DNA from: Acidimicrobiales bacterium | GTDB taxonomy: Bacteria > Actinomycetota > Acidimicrobiia > Acidimicrobiales > JABEUL01 | Reading direction: 5' to 3' | NCBI GenBank assembly: GCA_013044465.1 | Contig: JABEUL010000058.1 | Coordinates: forward strand, 1 to 13,265 | Length of the DNA stretch: 13,265 nucleotides | Shown here: one piece after another, positions 1 through 6,480 of the stretch | How the letters are laid out: the number at the start of each line of letters is the position of its first letter | Position numbering within the stretch: position 1 is the first letter of the stretch | Notes under the pieces: generated by a model | Databases searched by the model: none | Told to the model about the DNA's origin: nothing | The model's input: only the letters and a program-made list of their open reading frames with translations | Position numbers and translations under genes: made by a program

Positions 1-771
1 GTTTTGCATTTGCCGCCAATACCACGCTGATAGGAGGTGTGAAGTGTGCGGTTAGTCCTCTCCGCTTAAGAATAACGTGAATTAGGCACCTCCCACTCCT
101 GCCATTTCCATCTGCAAAAGGATGTTTTTTTCAAACTGTCCATGAGCTATTGCGGCCTGAGCAACTGCAGGTATGTCGTCAAGATTAACGAAATTAATTA
201 GATCCTCTAACAAAGCCGGGACTCTGTCTTCGGGCGGTGGTATGAATGTTGCATCTGCTGGCGAAAGACCTCGTCCACCGATCCAGTTCTGATCAGTCCG
301 TACTATGCCAGCAAATTTCGCTTCACTAGTTCCAGCGAGTAGAGTTCTGTGGATTTCAACCAAGTCATCGACCTTAATTAGTCGATCTTAAAATCCTATC
401 TCAATCGCCTTTTCCATCGCGTTTACATTGCCAAGGACTGCCAAAGCAGTAAAGTCTGCGACCCGAGGTTCATAAGTGGCTACAGCCAACCTTTTATTTG
501 AAGCTCTTAAACCTTCGGTGAAGGATGATCCAAGGGCTTCCGAGCGAAACAGTGGAGCTACGAGAGCCTCTAAACCATTACCAATACTTGAACTTTGAAG
601 AGCAGAAAGCGCACCTGTCGCGCTCGCCACCGCTTCTGCAGCTCGTGATGACAAGGTTAAATCCCAATCCATGATTGGACTGGGCACAAAAGATTGGTAT
701 CGGAACGGTTTACGGACTTTTTTGGAATTGTAACCTGAACCTTCCCAGATTCGATCTACTAGTTCTGCCAG
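1..771 (-). pseudogene. Fic family protein (Fic_N + Fic), broken and cut by window edge
   Basis: Fic proteins usually transfer AMP or another phosphate-containing group onto target proteins. Read on the minus strand, one gene is recognisable across three lesions. First, the homologous N-terminus (LAELVDRIWEGSG..., then RYQSFVPSP) starts around 771 at a CTG, with no ATG in frame; the first usable starts are GTG at 687 and ATG at 672. Second, a lone TAA at 388-390 interrupts the frame, and the same frame resumes with DRLIKVDD then VEIHRTLLAGT. Third, a one-base deletion at the A7 run (125-131) shifts the frame just before the catalytic HPFADGNGRSGR, which reads cleanly in the next frame from 124 to base 1. 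The inhibitory-helix motif SSFTEG is visible in the N-terminal half. The C-terminus lies outside the window. Fragments 388-687 and 82-363 could be made as peptides, but neither contains the Fic motif. I am confident this is a Fic relic; its target is unknown. Confidence 0.85.
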
Positions 772-776
772 AGTCT

Positions 777-826
777 TTCCTTTCGTGAGATTATCCTTAC
801 GAAAGGAACAGATGATTTCCTTTCGT
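777..826. repeat. Three 10-bp TTCCTTTCGT elements (inverted then direct)
   Basis: TTCCTTTCGT lies at 777-786, its exact reverse complement ACGAAAGGAA at 799-808, and a further direct copy at 817-826. They sit immediately upstream of the Fic relic's homologous N-terminus, as an operator would. The third copy abuts a TATAAT (826-831, plus strand). A regulator binding site for the broken Fic gene is an inference. On the minus strand the first copy also supplies an AAAGGAA sequence that may have been the old ribosome binding site. Confidence 0.5.
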
Positions 827-972
827 ATAATAGGATTAGCGCAAAAGCTAAAGTTGTTTCATCTAGTTGATGGTTTTAGACTCGCCGTGGAACTACTGCA
901 GCAAATACATACAAGGACATAGAACCACCCTTTGGCGGTCAGATGCGTGTGGCATTAGTAAAACAACGTGAT

Positions 973-1013
973 AGCCAGACAACTTCCACAGTTCTAAGTA
1001 AAAACTTCTGGCT
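973..1013 (-). terminator. Stem-loop after the mobile mystery pair (possible terminator)
   Basis: AGCCAGA (973-979) and TCTGGCT (1007-1013) form a 7-bp inverted repeat, with a smaller AACT/AGTT hairpin inside. It starts 26 bases past the stop of the Fic protein B gene, where a terminator would be expected. There is no clear T-run after it on the minus strand, so the terminator call is weak. Confidence 0.3.
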
Positions 1014-1038
1014 GTCGAACTAACGGCGGTGTTGCTTT

Positions 1039-1683
1039 TCAACTTCGGGCGAAGTGGATCAAGTCTTCATAATCTTCGGTGCCGACAGCTCGGACGAGTG
1101 CAGCAATGTACTGCTCTCGAGTGGAGCCGTCAACATCGAGAGAGGTGCTACCCCACGTGAAGGGTTGAATGTCTATTGATACTAAATATAGATCGGCCAC
1201 CATACGGGTAACCCGGCCATTTCCGTTCGTGAAAGGATGGATGCTCACTAATCGACAGTGGATTCGGGCAGCAAGTTCGTCGGGTTCATATACACACTTT
1301 GCATGCCAGAACTTGGCATCATCAATTAAAAGCCTTGACTGAGTTGTAATCAGTTGTGGTTCAATCCCGATATTGGTTAGTCGTCGCCTTAGCGTTCCAG
1401 CCCACTTCCATACGTCCCCAAACATTCGCTGGTGGAGCGCCACTATAAAAGAGAAATCTAGGATCCCCTCTGGCCCGAGCCTCTTTGCATGATTCCTGGC
1501 CCACGGTAACGCTTTCACTATGTTTTCGAATTCAACTTGGTTTAGATCGGCACGGGTCGCTACAAAGTCCGGAATAAGGTCTTCAAGGTCTTCGTCGGTG
1601 ATGGGTGTTGCTCCTTTTGGTTCTGACCCAATGCTACGCAGATTAAAGATTGACATCGCATCCTCTTCAGGAAAGTTGGCCAT
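1039..1683 (-). CDS. Mobile mystery protein B, Fic family
   Basis: A 214-residue Fic-domain protein of the 'mobile mystery protein B' type, the second gene of a two-gene cassette known from mobile elements. Like other Fic proteins it probably modifies a protein by AMP (or similar) transfer; the target is not known. Visible features are a leading GATPI...LIPDFVATRADLN segment, an LHQRMFGDVWKWAG helix (about 84-96), and the Fic core HPFTNGNGRVTR at 149-160. The catalytic His is 149, and Asn replaces the usual acidic residue at position 5 of the motif, as I recall for this subfamily. The C-terminus FTWGS...YIAALRA-like is also typical. ATG at 1683 shares one base with the TGA of protein A (TGATG) and has GAGGTG seven bases upstream, so it is translationally coupled. 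An in-frame TTG one codon earlier and ATG at 1653 are alternative starts. Apparently intact. Confidence 0.88.
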   Translation of the reverse strand: MANFPEEDAMSIFNLRSIGSEPKGATPITDEDLEDLIPDFVATRADLNQVEFENIVKALPWARNHAKRLGPEGILDFSFIVALHQRMFGDVWKWAGTLRRRLTNIGIEPQLITTQSRLLIDDAKFWHAKCVYEPDELAARIHCRLVSIHPFTNGNGRVTRMVADLYLVSIDIQPFTWGSTSLDVDGSTREQYIAALVRAVGTEDYEDLIHFARS

Positions 1684-2171
1684 CAACTCTCACCTCGTGA
1701 TCGAGGACGTGTAGTTTTCCAAACATTTCCCTTTGCCACAAGTTGATCCGCATATTGATCAATAGCTTCTTGCAGACGATTGTCTTCGATCCGCTGATCT
1801 TCTAGCACCATGGTTTGAGCAGCGTAACCGAGGATATCTGCAGCTTTATTTTTGGCACGAGTTAGGACTGTCTGTTCTAATGTCGAATTTGGAATGAGTG
1901 CATATACGAGTGTACAGTCGAGTGCTGCCGATACCTGGGAGAGCTTTCCGATGGTAATTCCGCCGTTCACCTCGGCTCTTTCAAGCTTGTTGACCGCTGC
2001 TGCAGAGATCCCGAGACGCTCAGCCAGTGCCACTTGACTCATATTGAGTGCTCCTCGCACGGACCGGATCCAACCCGATCGCGGTCGAGTTCGAATAGGT
2101 TCGAGCGCTGTGGCTGCGAACTTTCGGTCCAGCTCTCGCCTGGCCTGTGTAGCTCGTTGATAAATTTCCAT
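1683..2171 (-). CDS. Mobile mystery protein A, XRE-type DNA-binding regulator
   Basis: A 162-residue protein of the 'mobile mystery protein A' family, found together with protein B. It opens with a basic helix (ATQARRELDRKFA), then PRSGWIRSVRGALNMSQ leading into a helix-turn-helix at about residues 44-68 (MSQVALAERLGISAAAVNKL). A conserved DCTLVYALIP segment follows near residues 85-94, and the C-terminal helical tail resembles the family (ADQLVAKGNVWKTTRPR). I infer that it represses its own operon and probably restrains the Fic partner, as in toxin-antitoxin pairs; neither is shown here. No Shine-Dalgarno sequence is visible before ATG 2171. A palindromic half-site lies only 8 bases upstream, so either a leaderless transcript or repression of initiation is possible. 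The cassette's length and order match the family. Confidence 0.88.
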   Translation of the reverse strand: MEIYQRATQARRELDRKFAATALEPIRTRPRSGWIRSVRGALNMSQVALAERLGISAAAVNKLERAEVNGGITIGKLSQVSAALDCTLVYALIPNSTLEQTVLTRAKNKAADILGYAAQTMVLEDQRIEDNRLQEAIDQYADQLVAKGNVWKTTRPRSRGES

Positions 2172-2179
2172 ACCAATAG

Positions 2180-2250
2180 GTTAATATATTATCATAGATA
2201 ATTAACTAATAGATTACATTATTAATACTAATATTAACTTATTGGTTAAT
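2180..2250. promoter_or_regulatory. AT-rich promoter/operator of the mobile mystery A-B pair
   Basis: This very AT-rich stretch lies directly upstream of protein A. It contains four copies of one 6-base half-site: GTTAAT at 2180-2185, ATTAAC at 2201-2206, ATTAAC at 2233-2238 and GTTAAT at 2245-2250. The last two form a perfect inverted repeat (ATTAAC-TTATTG-GTTAAT). Arrayed half-sites beside an XRE gene suggest autoregulation. TATGATAAT-like sequences for a minus-strand -10 box lie between the sites, but I cannot fix a transcription start. Confidence 0.55.
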
Positions 2251-2365
2251 GGAATTGGCATTGCCTATAGCGCAGAGACTGATAATGCCTGGCCGGGCTG
2301 TATTTCTCACCTCGCCACTGAAATCGATGGTGCTGCCATCTGGCGACTCTAAGCAGCTCCTAGCC

Positions 2366-2393
2366 TTGACTTTCTTCCATATTCATTGATAAT
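2366..2393 (+). promoter_or_regulatory. Possible sigma70-type promoter
   Basis: TTGACT (2366-2371) and GATAAT (2388-2393) are separated by 16 bases. It points toward the small ORF at 2562 and the VOC vestige. Based on sequence match alone. Confidence 0.25.
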
Positions 2394-2561
2394 TCATGAA
2401 AGTGCGGAACTCTTAATTTATAAAATACCTGTATATGGACTTGTGAAGCCTCAAAATAGGTGTTCTTTGTGTACACCTATTGCTTAAATATTTCTGACCA
2501 ATCATATTTCTTAGTGCTTGGACTACTACATGATCGGAACAACCAAAAGTGTGAGGGCACA

Positions 2562-2759
2562 ATGGCAAGTGAGTACGAAATTACTTGGATAGTTGGGAAA
2601 TGTTCCATTACGGAATTTGAAGTTCGATTTCTCCTTGACAGATGCTACTTTGAAGTTCCAATTTTTCAACTAGGGGATTTTGCCAGCCAACTTATTGCGA
2701 ACCACGCAATCATTCTCATCGCTTCTGAGTTGAAACTTACTAGTGATACATGGCACTGA
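2562..2759 (+). CDS. Small hypothetical protein
   Basis: A possible 65-residue protein beginning MASEYEITWIVGK and ending LKLTSDTWH. I do not recognise it. The chosen ATG is preceded by GAGGG with four bases between; the frame is open upstream to 2460, but no other start there has a ribosome binding site. It is rich in hydrophobic residues without a clear membrane helix (ANHAIILIASEL is the most hydrophobic part). It sits among gene remnants, and the next frame directly after it carries a VOC vestige, so it could be a chance ORF or a fusion product of a rearrangement. Confidence 0.25.
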   Translation: MASEYEITWIVGKCSITEFEVRFLLDRCYFEVPIFQLGDFASQLIANHAIILIASELKLTSDTWH

Positions 2760-2913
2760 CCCCTACTTGATGTTCACCGGGAAAGTAGAAGAGGCCATCG
2801 GATTCTATGTCTCGACCTCTCCTGGGAGCTGCGTTTTGCCCCGAGGTAAAAAGGCTCTCCAGGTTTCTTTTTTGGCCAAGGCACTATGGGCCAACCTAAA
2901 CTTTAAAATCTAG
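2743..2913 (+). pseudogene. Vestige of a PhnB/VOC (glyoxalase-fold) protein
   Basis: One plus-strand frame encodes DPYLMFTGKVEEAIGFYVS near its start (codons from 2758). This is the characteristic beginning of PhnB-like / 3-demethylubiquinone methyltransferase-like VOC proteins (PF06983 type: a Pro-hydrophobic-Met-Phe-x-Gly, then EEAxxFY). After TSPGS the resemblance ends and the frame stops at 2911-2913, whereas the family runs to about 130-160 residues. I therefore read it as an N-terminal remnant. The match covers only about 20 residues, so this is tentative. Confidence 0.4.
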
Positions 2914-3213
2914 CAACTCGATTAAATGCCATTAAGTGAAGTCCAGGATCAGGAGATTCAGGAAGCTTTTCGTTAAGAAACGGGGAACTTTCCGGTTGCC
3001 TACGCTCAGAGAATTTCAAATTTGCTAAAGAACAAGGCATGGCAATTTGACTTTTTACATTCTTTGCCTTTGACCTCTGAACCCATTTTGGAAGGTTCGC
3101 GATCATTTGATATGGTTCGAATTGAATTGGTGCTCCTTGTAACTGCATTTAGCAAATATTGAGTCCAACTGGAAAGATTCCGACTCCTCTTGATAACATG
3201 GTCGCGAATCTAC
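2914..3213. other. Intergenic stretch with no recognised gene
   Basis: No RNA gene, clear promoter or recognised coding segment was found. A minus-strand open frame (2903-3148, 81 codons) has no ribosome binding site and no recognisable motif. The promoter of the surface protein gene probably lies near the right end, but no convincing -35/-10 pair could be chosen. Confidence 0.4.
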
Positions 3214-4500
3214 ATGCAGCCAACCAACCACCTGGGATTACTTAGTACCAACAGTAAAGTTGGGCACAAGTCTCGGTCGCTCGTTTTAATCAGGATTCTC
3301 ATTACTCTTTCAGTAGCAGCAATATCTTTCGCACTTATTACCTTCAAAACGCCTCACCACATCCGAGCGGCAAGTGTGACCTCTGGCTGGCAGACACCTG
3401 TTGCTATATCGACTGGGACAGGATCTCCGCCCATTACATCCATTTCATGTCCTGCAACTGGGTTTTGCATGGCCGTTGATTCAGGTGGAAATGCATTCGA
3501 GATTCAAGGCGCAACGCCTGGACTACTTGTCAATTTAACGGCGGCTTCTATCACTTCGGTATCGTGCACTTCTGCTTCTTTTTGCATGGCAGTCGATGCC
3601 AACGGAGATTATTCAACCTTCGACGGAACTTCCTGGACAGTGCCATTCCCCCTTGACACTTTGACAGCACTGTCATCAGTGTCGTGTTCAAGCTTCACAA
3701 GTTGCGTTGCTGTTGACGACCTTGGGAATGCTTTCACATACAGTGGCTCGTGGGGACCATCAACCCGGATCGATTCAAACCTCGCAATCTCGTCGGTCTC
3801 ATGTGCCTCAACTACGTTTTGCATTGCAGTCGATGTGCGTGAAAGGGAATTTACTTTTTCATCTGGAATATGGTCATCTGCAATTTCAGTTTCTTCAGGT
3901 AATGACCTCACTGCGGTGTCATGCGTTACTCCAACTTGGTGTATGGCTGTGGGTCAGGATGGGACTTCGGCAGTGTTCAATGGATCAACTTGGACCACCA
4001 ACACATTTGGAACTACCGGAAATGGTGTAGCTGCCCTTAGCTGTCCAACCGTGTCGCTTTGCTTTGCAGTAAATGCCATTGGAGATGTTTTTGAGTACTC
4101 AGGCAGTTGGTCGATTGCAAACAGTGTTGATCCCAGTGGGCATGGAATTGGTGCCATCTCGTGTGTCTCTTCCTCATCGTGTGTAGCTGGAGATTCCTCT
4201 GGTTCGCTTTTTGAACTTGGCACAAATGGGTGGTCAAGTCCCATCATGGCTGATTTGGGAATTCGGGCTCAAACTGCGCTATCTTGTCCGACTTCGACAT
4301 TTTGCCAAAGTTTTGACTCTGCAGGTGAGGCATTTAGCTGGAATGGCACTTCTTGGAACCCTGAGGGAGAGATCTCACCAGGAGACTCAGTAAATTCGGT
4401 TTCTTGTACCTCATCAAGTTTTTGCATGGCAGTTGATTCTGCAGGAAAGTCCATGAGTTTCAATGGATCGGGGTGGTCGCCGCCTCTTTTAAAAAAATAA
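3214..4500 (+). CDS. Secreted Cys-pair repeat protein, N-terminal part (ends at in-frame TAA)
   Basis: First part of a large cell-surface protein. A signal peptide is clear: a basic region (GHKSRS), a hydrophobic run (LVLIRILITLSVAAISFALITF) and a cleavage region near HIRAAS. The mature part consists of nine repeats of about 37-40 residues with the pattern SVSC-x5-C-(M/V)AVD-x2-G-x4-F-x-G-x2-W. Each repeat has a C-x5-C pair that could form a disulfide outside the cell. The frame ends at TAA 4498-4500, but the same frame continues with five more repeats and the domains of the next entry. The spacing between repeats 9 and 10 is normal if TAA is counted as one codon. As it stands this part would be secreted without its wall-associated domains. 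Start: ATG 3214 is chosen; TTG at 3190 is possible; neither has a good ribosome binding site. The repeat type is familiar from actinobacterial surface proteins; its ligand is unknown. Confidence 0.75.
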   Translation: MQPTNHLGLLSTNSKVGHKSRSLVLIRILITLSVAAISFALITFKTPHHIRAASVTSGWQTPVAISTGTGSPPITSISCPATGFCMAVDSGGNAFEIQGATPGLLVNLTAASITSVSCTSASFCMAVDANGDYSTFDGTSWTVPFPLDTLTALSSVSCSSFTSCVAVDDLGNAFTYSGSWGPSTRIDSNLAISSVSCASTTFCIAVDVREREFTFSSGIWSSAISVSSGNDLTAVSCVTPTWCMAVGQDGTSAVFNGSTWTTNTFGTTGNGVAALSCPTVSLCFAVNAIGDVFEYSGSWSIANSVDPSGHGIGAISCVSSSSCVAGDSSGSLFELGTNGWSSPIMADLGIRAQTALSCPTSTFCQSFDSAGEAFSWNGTSWNPEGEISPGDSVNSVSCTSSSFCMAVDSAGKSMSFNGSGWSPPLLKK

Positions 4501-5083
4501 ATAGGATTTGGATTGCAATCGGTGTCATGTGTGAGTTCCCAGTCCTGCGCCGCTGCCGACGGGATGGGGCAAGTGCTATTTTTCAATGGCACTTCGTGGT
4601 CAGCACCTTACGTGGCAGACGTGTCATCTGCACTCACTTCGATTTCATGTGCGACTTCCACACAGTGTGTTGCCGTGGCTTTCGATGGCAAGAGTTACCT
4701 ATTCAACGGTCCTGGAACCCCAATAGCAACTGAGGTGATCACTCCACCTGCTGATGGACCACTATCGATAAGTTGTCCAGAAATCTATGTTTGCATAGCA
4801 GTGGATGCCAACGGATCTGCATTCCGCTGGGATGGATCGTCATGGAGTAATCCTGATCAGATAAGTACGTCACCTGTAACATCAATTTCGTGCCCAATTT
4901 CTTCCTGGTGCTTGGCAGGAGATGGAGCGGGTGACACCTATACGTGGGAAGGAAACAGTTGGTCGAGCCCGGATTCGATCGATTCTTTAGGAGGTGGGAT
5001 CTCGGCAGTGTCTTGTTCAAGTTCTGCTACATGTTTGGCAGTTGATAGAAAAGGAATGGGCTATGACTATGTTGGCTTAGCCA
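3433..5083 (+). repeat. Fourteen tandem coding repeats of about 115-120 bp
   Basis: Fourteen units are counted from the translated C-x5-C motif: nine before the TAA at 4498-4500 and five after it. The protein motif is regular but DNA identity between units is low by eye, so this is an old, diversified repeat array rather than a recent expansion. Confidence 0.75.
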
Positions 5084-6480
5084 CAGTGGCTTCTATCTCA
5101 CCGTCTTCTGGTCCACTTAGTGGTGGAACATCGGTGACAATTAATGGCTCTGGTTTCACTGGGGCTACTTCGGTTCAATTCGGGTCACTCTCCGCCATAT
5201 TTTCAGTAACTAGCGATGGGGTGATTACTGCCACTGTGCCAGCTTCGACTACACCAGGTGTATTGCCAGTCACAGTTACTACACCTAATGGAACTTCAAC
5301 TCTCACCTCAATATCTGGCTATCTTTACGTTAATGCGGGATCCCTTCACTCAGTGACTTCGACTAGGGTTTGTGACACTAGAAGTGGTGCTACTGATCCC
5401 TCTACTTACCAGGGTCAAACCCTTGGACCTGGAGGATTACTCGATGTGGCAGTTGCTGGCAGTGCTCCAGGATTGATTCCGCTTTCAGCTTCTGCCGTAG
5501 TTGCTAACGTGACAGCCGTTGGACCAACCACATCTGGTTTCCTTACCATCTGGCCAGCAGGTCTCGGGATGCCAACTGCCTCTTCGGTTAATTTCTCTGC
5601 AGGTGAAATTGCTGTAGCTAACCTCATTGAGATTCCCGTTGGTCAGGGCGGTGCCATATCAATATTTAATTCGACTGGGAACACTGATGTCCTTGTCGAC
5701 ATTGTCGGATGGGTCGGATCGGCATCTGGTGGAACACTTTTCAACTCACTTCCCCCCACGCGTGTGATTGACACCCGAGTGCCATCACTTGTTCCTACTG
5801 TGTCACCTGGATCATCTATTAATGTTCAAATGGAAGGTGTTAGTGGAATACCCTCAAGTGGCGTGGCAGCTGTGGCAGTGAATGTGACTGCAACCGATAT
5901 CTACTCTCCTGGAGGCTACCTTGTGGCATATGCTACAGGTGCGCCAAAGCCAGATACTTCAACTTTGAACTTTGTGGAGAATCGGGCAGTTGCAAACAGG
6001 GCAATAGTTGATCTATCTCTTTCTGGATCAATGACAATTACTGACTTTGGCGTGGCAGCAGATATCGTCGTGGATGTCACGGGGTACTTCTCTTCCACTG
6101 GTTATCTCTTTCACCCACTAAGCCCGACTCGAATAGCCGATACTAGACCTGGAAGTTCATATCAACTTGCAGGCCATACTTTGGTCCCTGGCCCTCCCTC
6201 TTTGGTGCAGATAACTGGATATGGATCTGATGGAGTGCCATCTGGGGCGATCTCGGTAGTGGCGAATGCAACAGTAACTGACACCTCCATTAGTGGCGGT
6301 TACCTCACTGCCTTCCCTGCTGGCACTTCTAGACCATCAACGAGTGACTTGAACTGGGCAGATGGTGAGACGGTTGCAAATATGATAATTACTGGACTAT
6401 CTCCAACAGGAGCGATCGACATTGCCGCACCGATTGCTTCTGCAGATGCAGTTATAGACGTGACAGGGTGGTACGGATGA
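4513..6480 (+). CDS. Surface repeat protein, C-terminal part (repeats, IPT/TIG, three wall-associated domains)
   Basis: Continuation, in the same frame, of the upstream protein after its TAA. In order it has five more C-x5-C repeats (to about 5080), one IPT/TIG immunoglobulin-like domain (ISPSSGPLSGGTSVTINGSG, about 5090-5330), and three copies of a domain of 115-135 residues. Each copy begins with an S/L-P-x-R-x-x-DTR motif and ends with V-D-V-T-G-W/Y (about 5338-5730, 5740-6095 and 6103-6477). This domain is common at the C-terminus of exported actinobacterial proteins. There is no signal peptide, so translation starting here would give a cytoplasmic product. A TTG at 4513 with AGGA seven bases upstream could allow re-initiation. 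The simpler reading is one gene of about 1,090 codons carrying a nonsense mutation, or one that is read through. The stop codon overlaps the start of the lipase gene. Confidence 0.75.
   Translation: MQSVSCVSSQSCAAADGMGQVLFFNGTSWSAPYVADVSSALTSISCATSTQCVAVAFDGKSYLFNGPGTPIATEVITPPADGPLSISCPEIYVCIAVDANGSAFRWDGSSWSNPDQISTSPVTSISCPISSWCLAGDGAGDTYTWEGNSWSSPDSIDSLGGGISAVSCSSSATCLAVDRKGMGYDYVGLATVASISPSSGPLSGGTSVTINGSGFTGATSVQFGSLSAIFSVTSDGVITATVPASTTPGVLPVTVTTPNGTSTLTSISGYLYVNAGSLHSVTSTRVCDTRSGATDPSTYQGQTLGPGGLLDVAVAGSAPGLIPLSASAVVANVTAVGPTTSGFLTIWPAGLGMPTASSVNFSAGEIAVANLIEIPVGQGGAISIFNSTGNTDVLVDIVGWVGSASGGTLFNSLPPTRVIDTRVPSLVPTVSPGSSINVQMEGVSGIPSSGVAAVAVNVTATDIYSPGGYLVAYATGAPKPDTSTLNFVENRAVANRAIVDLSLSGSMTITDFGVAADIVVDVTGYFSSTGYLFHPLSPTRIADTRPGSSYQLAGHTLVPGPPSLVQITGYGSDGVPSGAISVVANATVTDTSISGGYLTAFPAGTSRPSTSDLNWADGETVANMIITGLSPTGAIDIAAPIASADAVIDVTGWYG

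Noticed and set aside
3092..3125. GGTTCGAATT resembling a tRNA T-loop
   Set aside because: The flanking bases do not pair into a T-stem and no other tRNA arms are present.
2903..3148. Minus-strand open frame of 81 codons
   Set aside because: No ribosome binding site, no recognisable motif and no neighbour context; it probably occurs by chance in a remnant region.
388..4500. TAA reassigned as a sense codon
   Set aside because: If TAA were sense, many genes here should contain it in frame. Only two interrupted genes do, and one of those also has a frameshift, so ordinary mutation explains it better.
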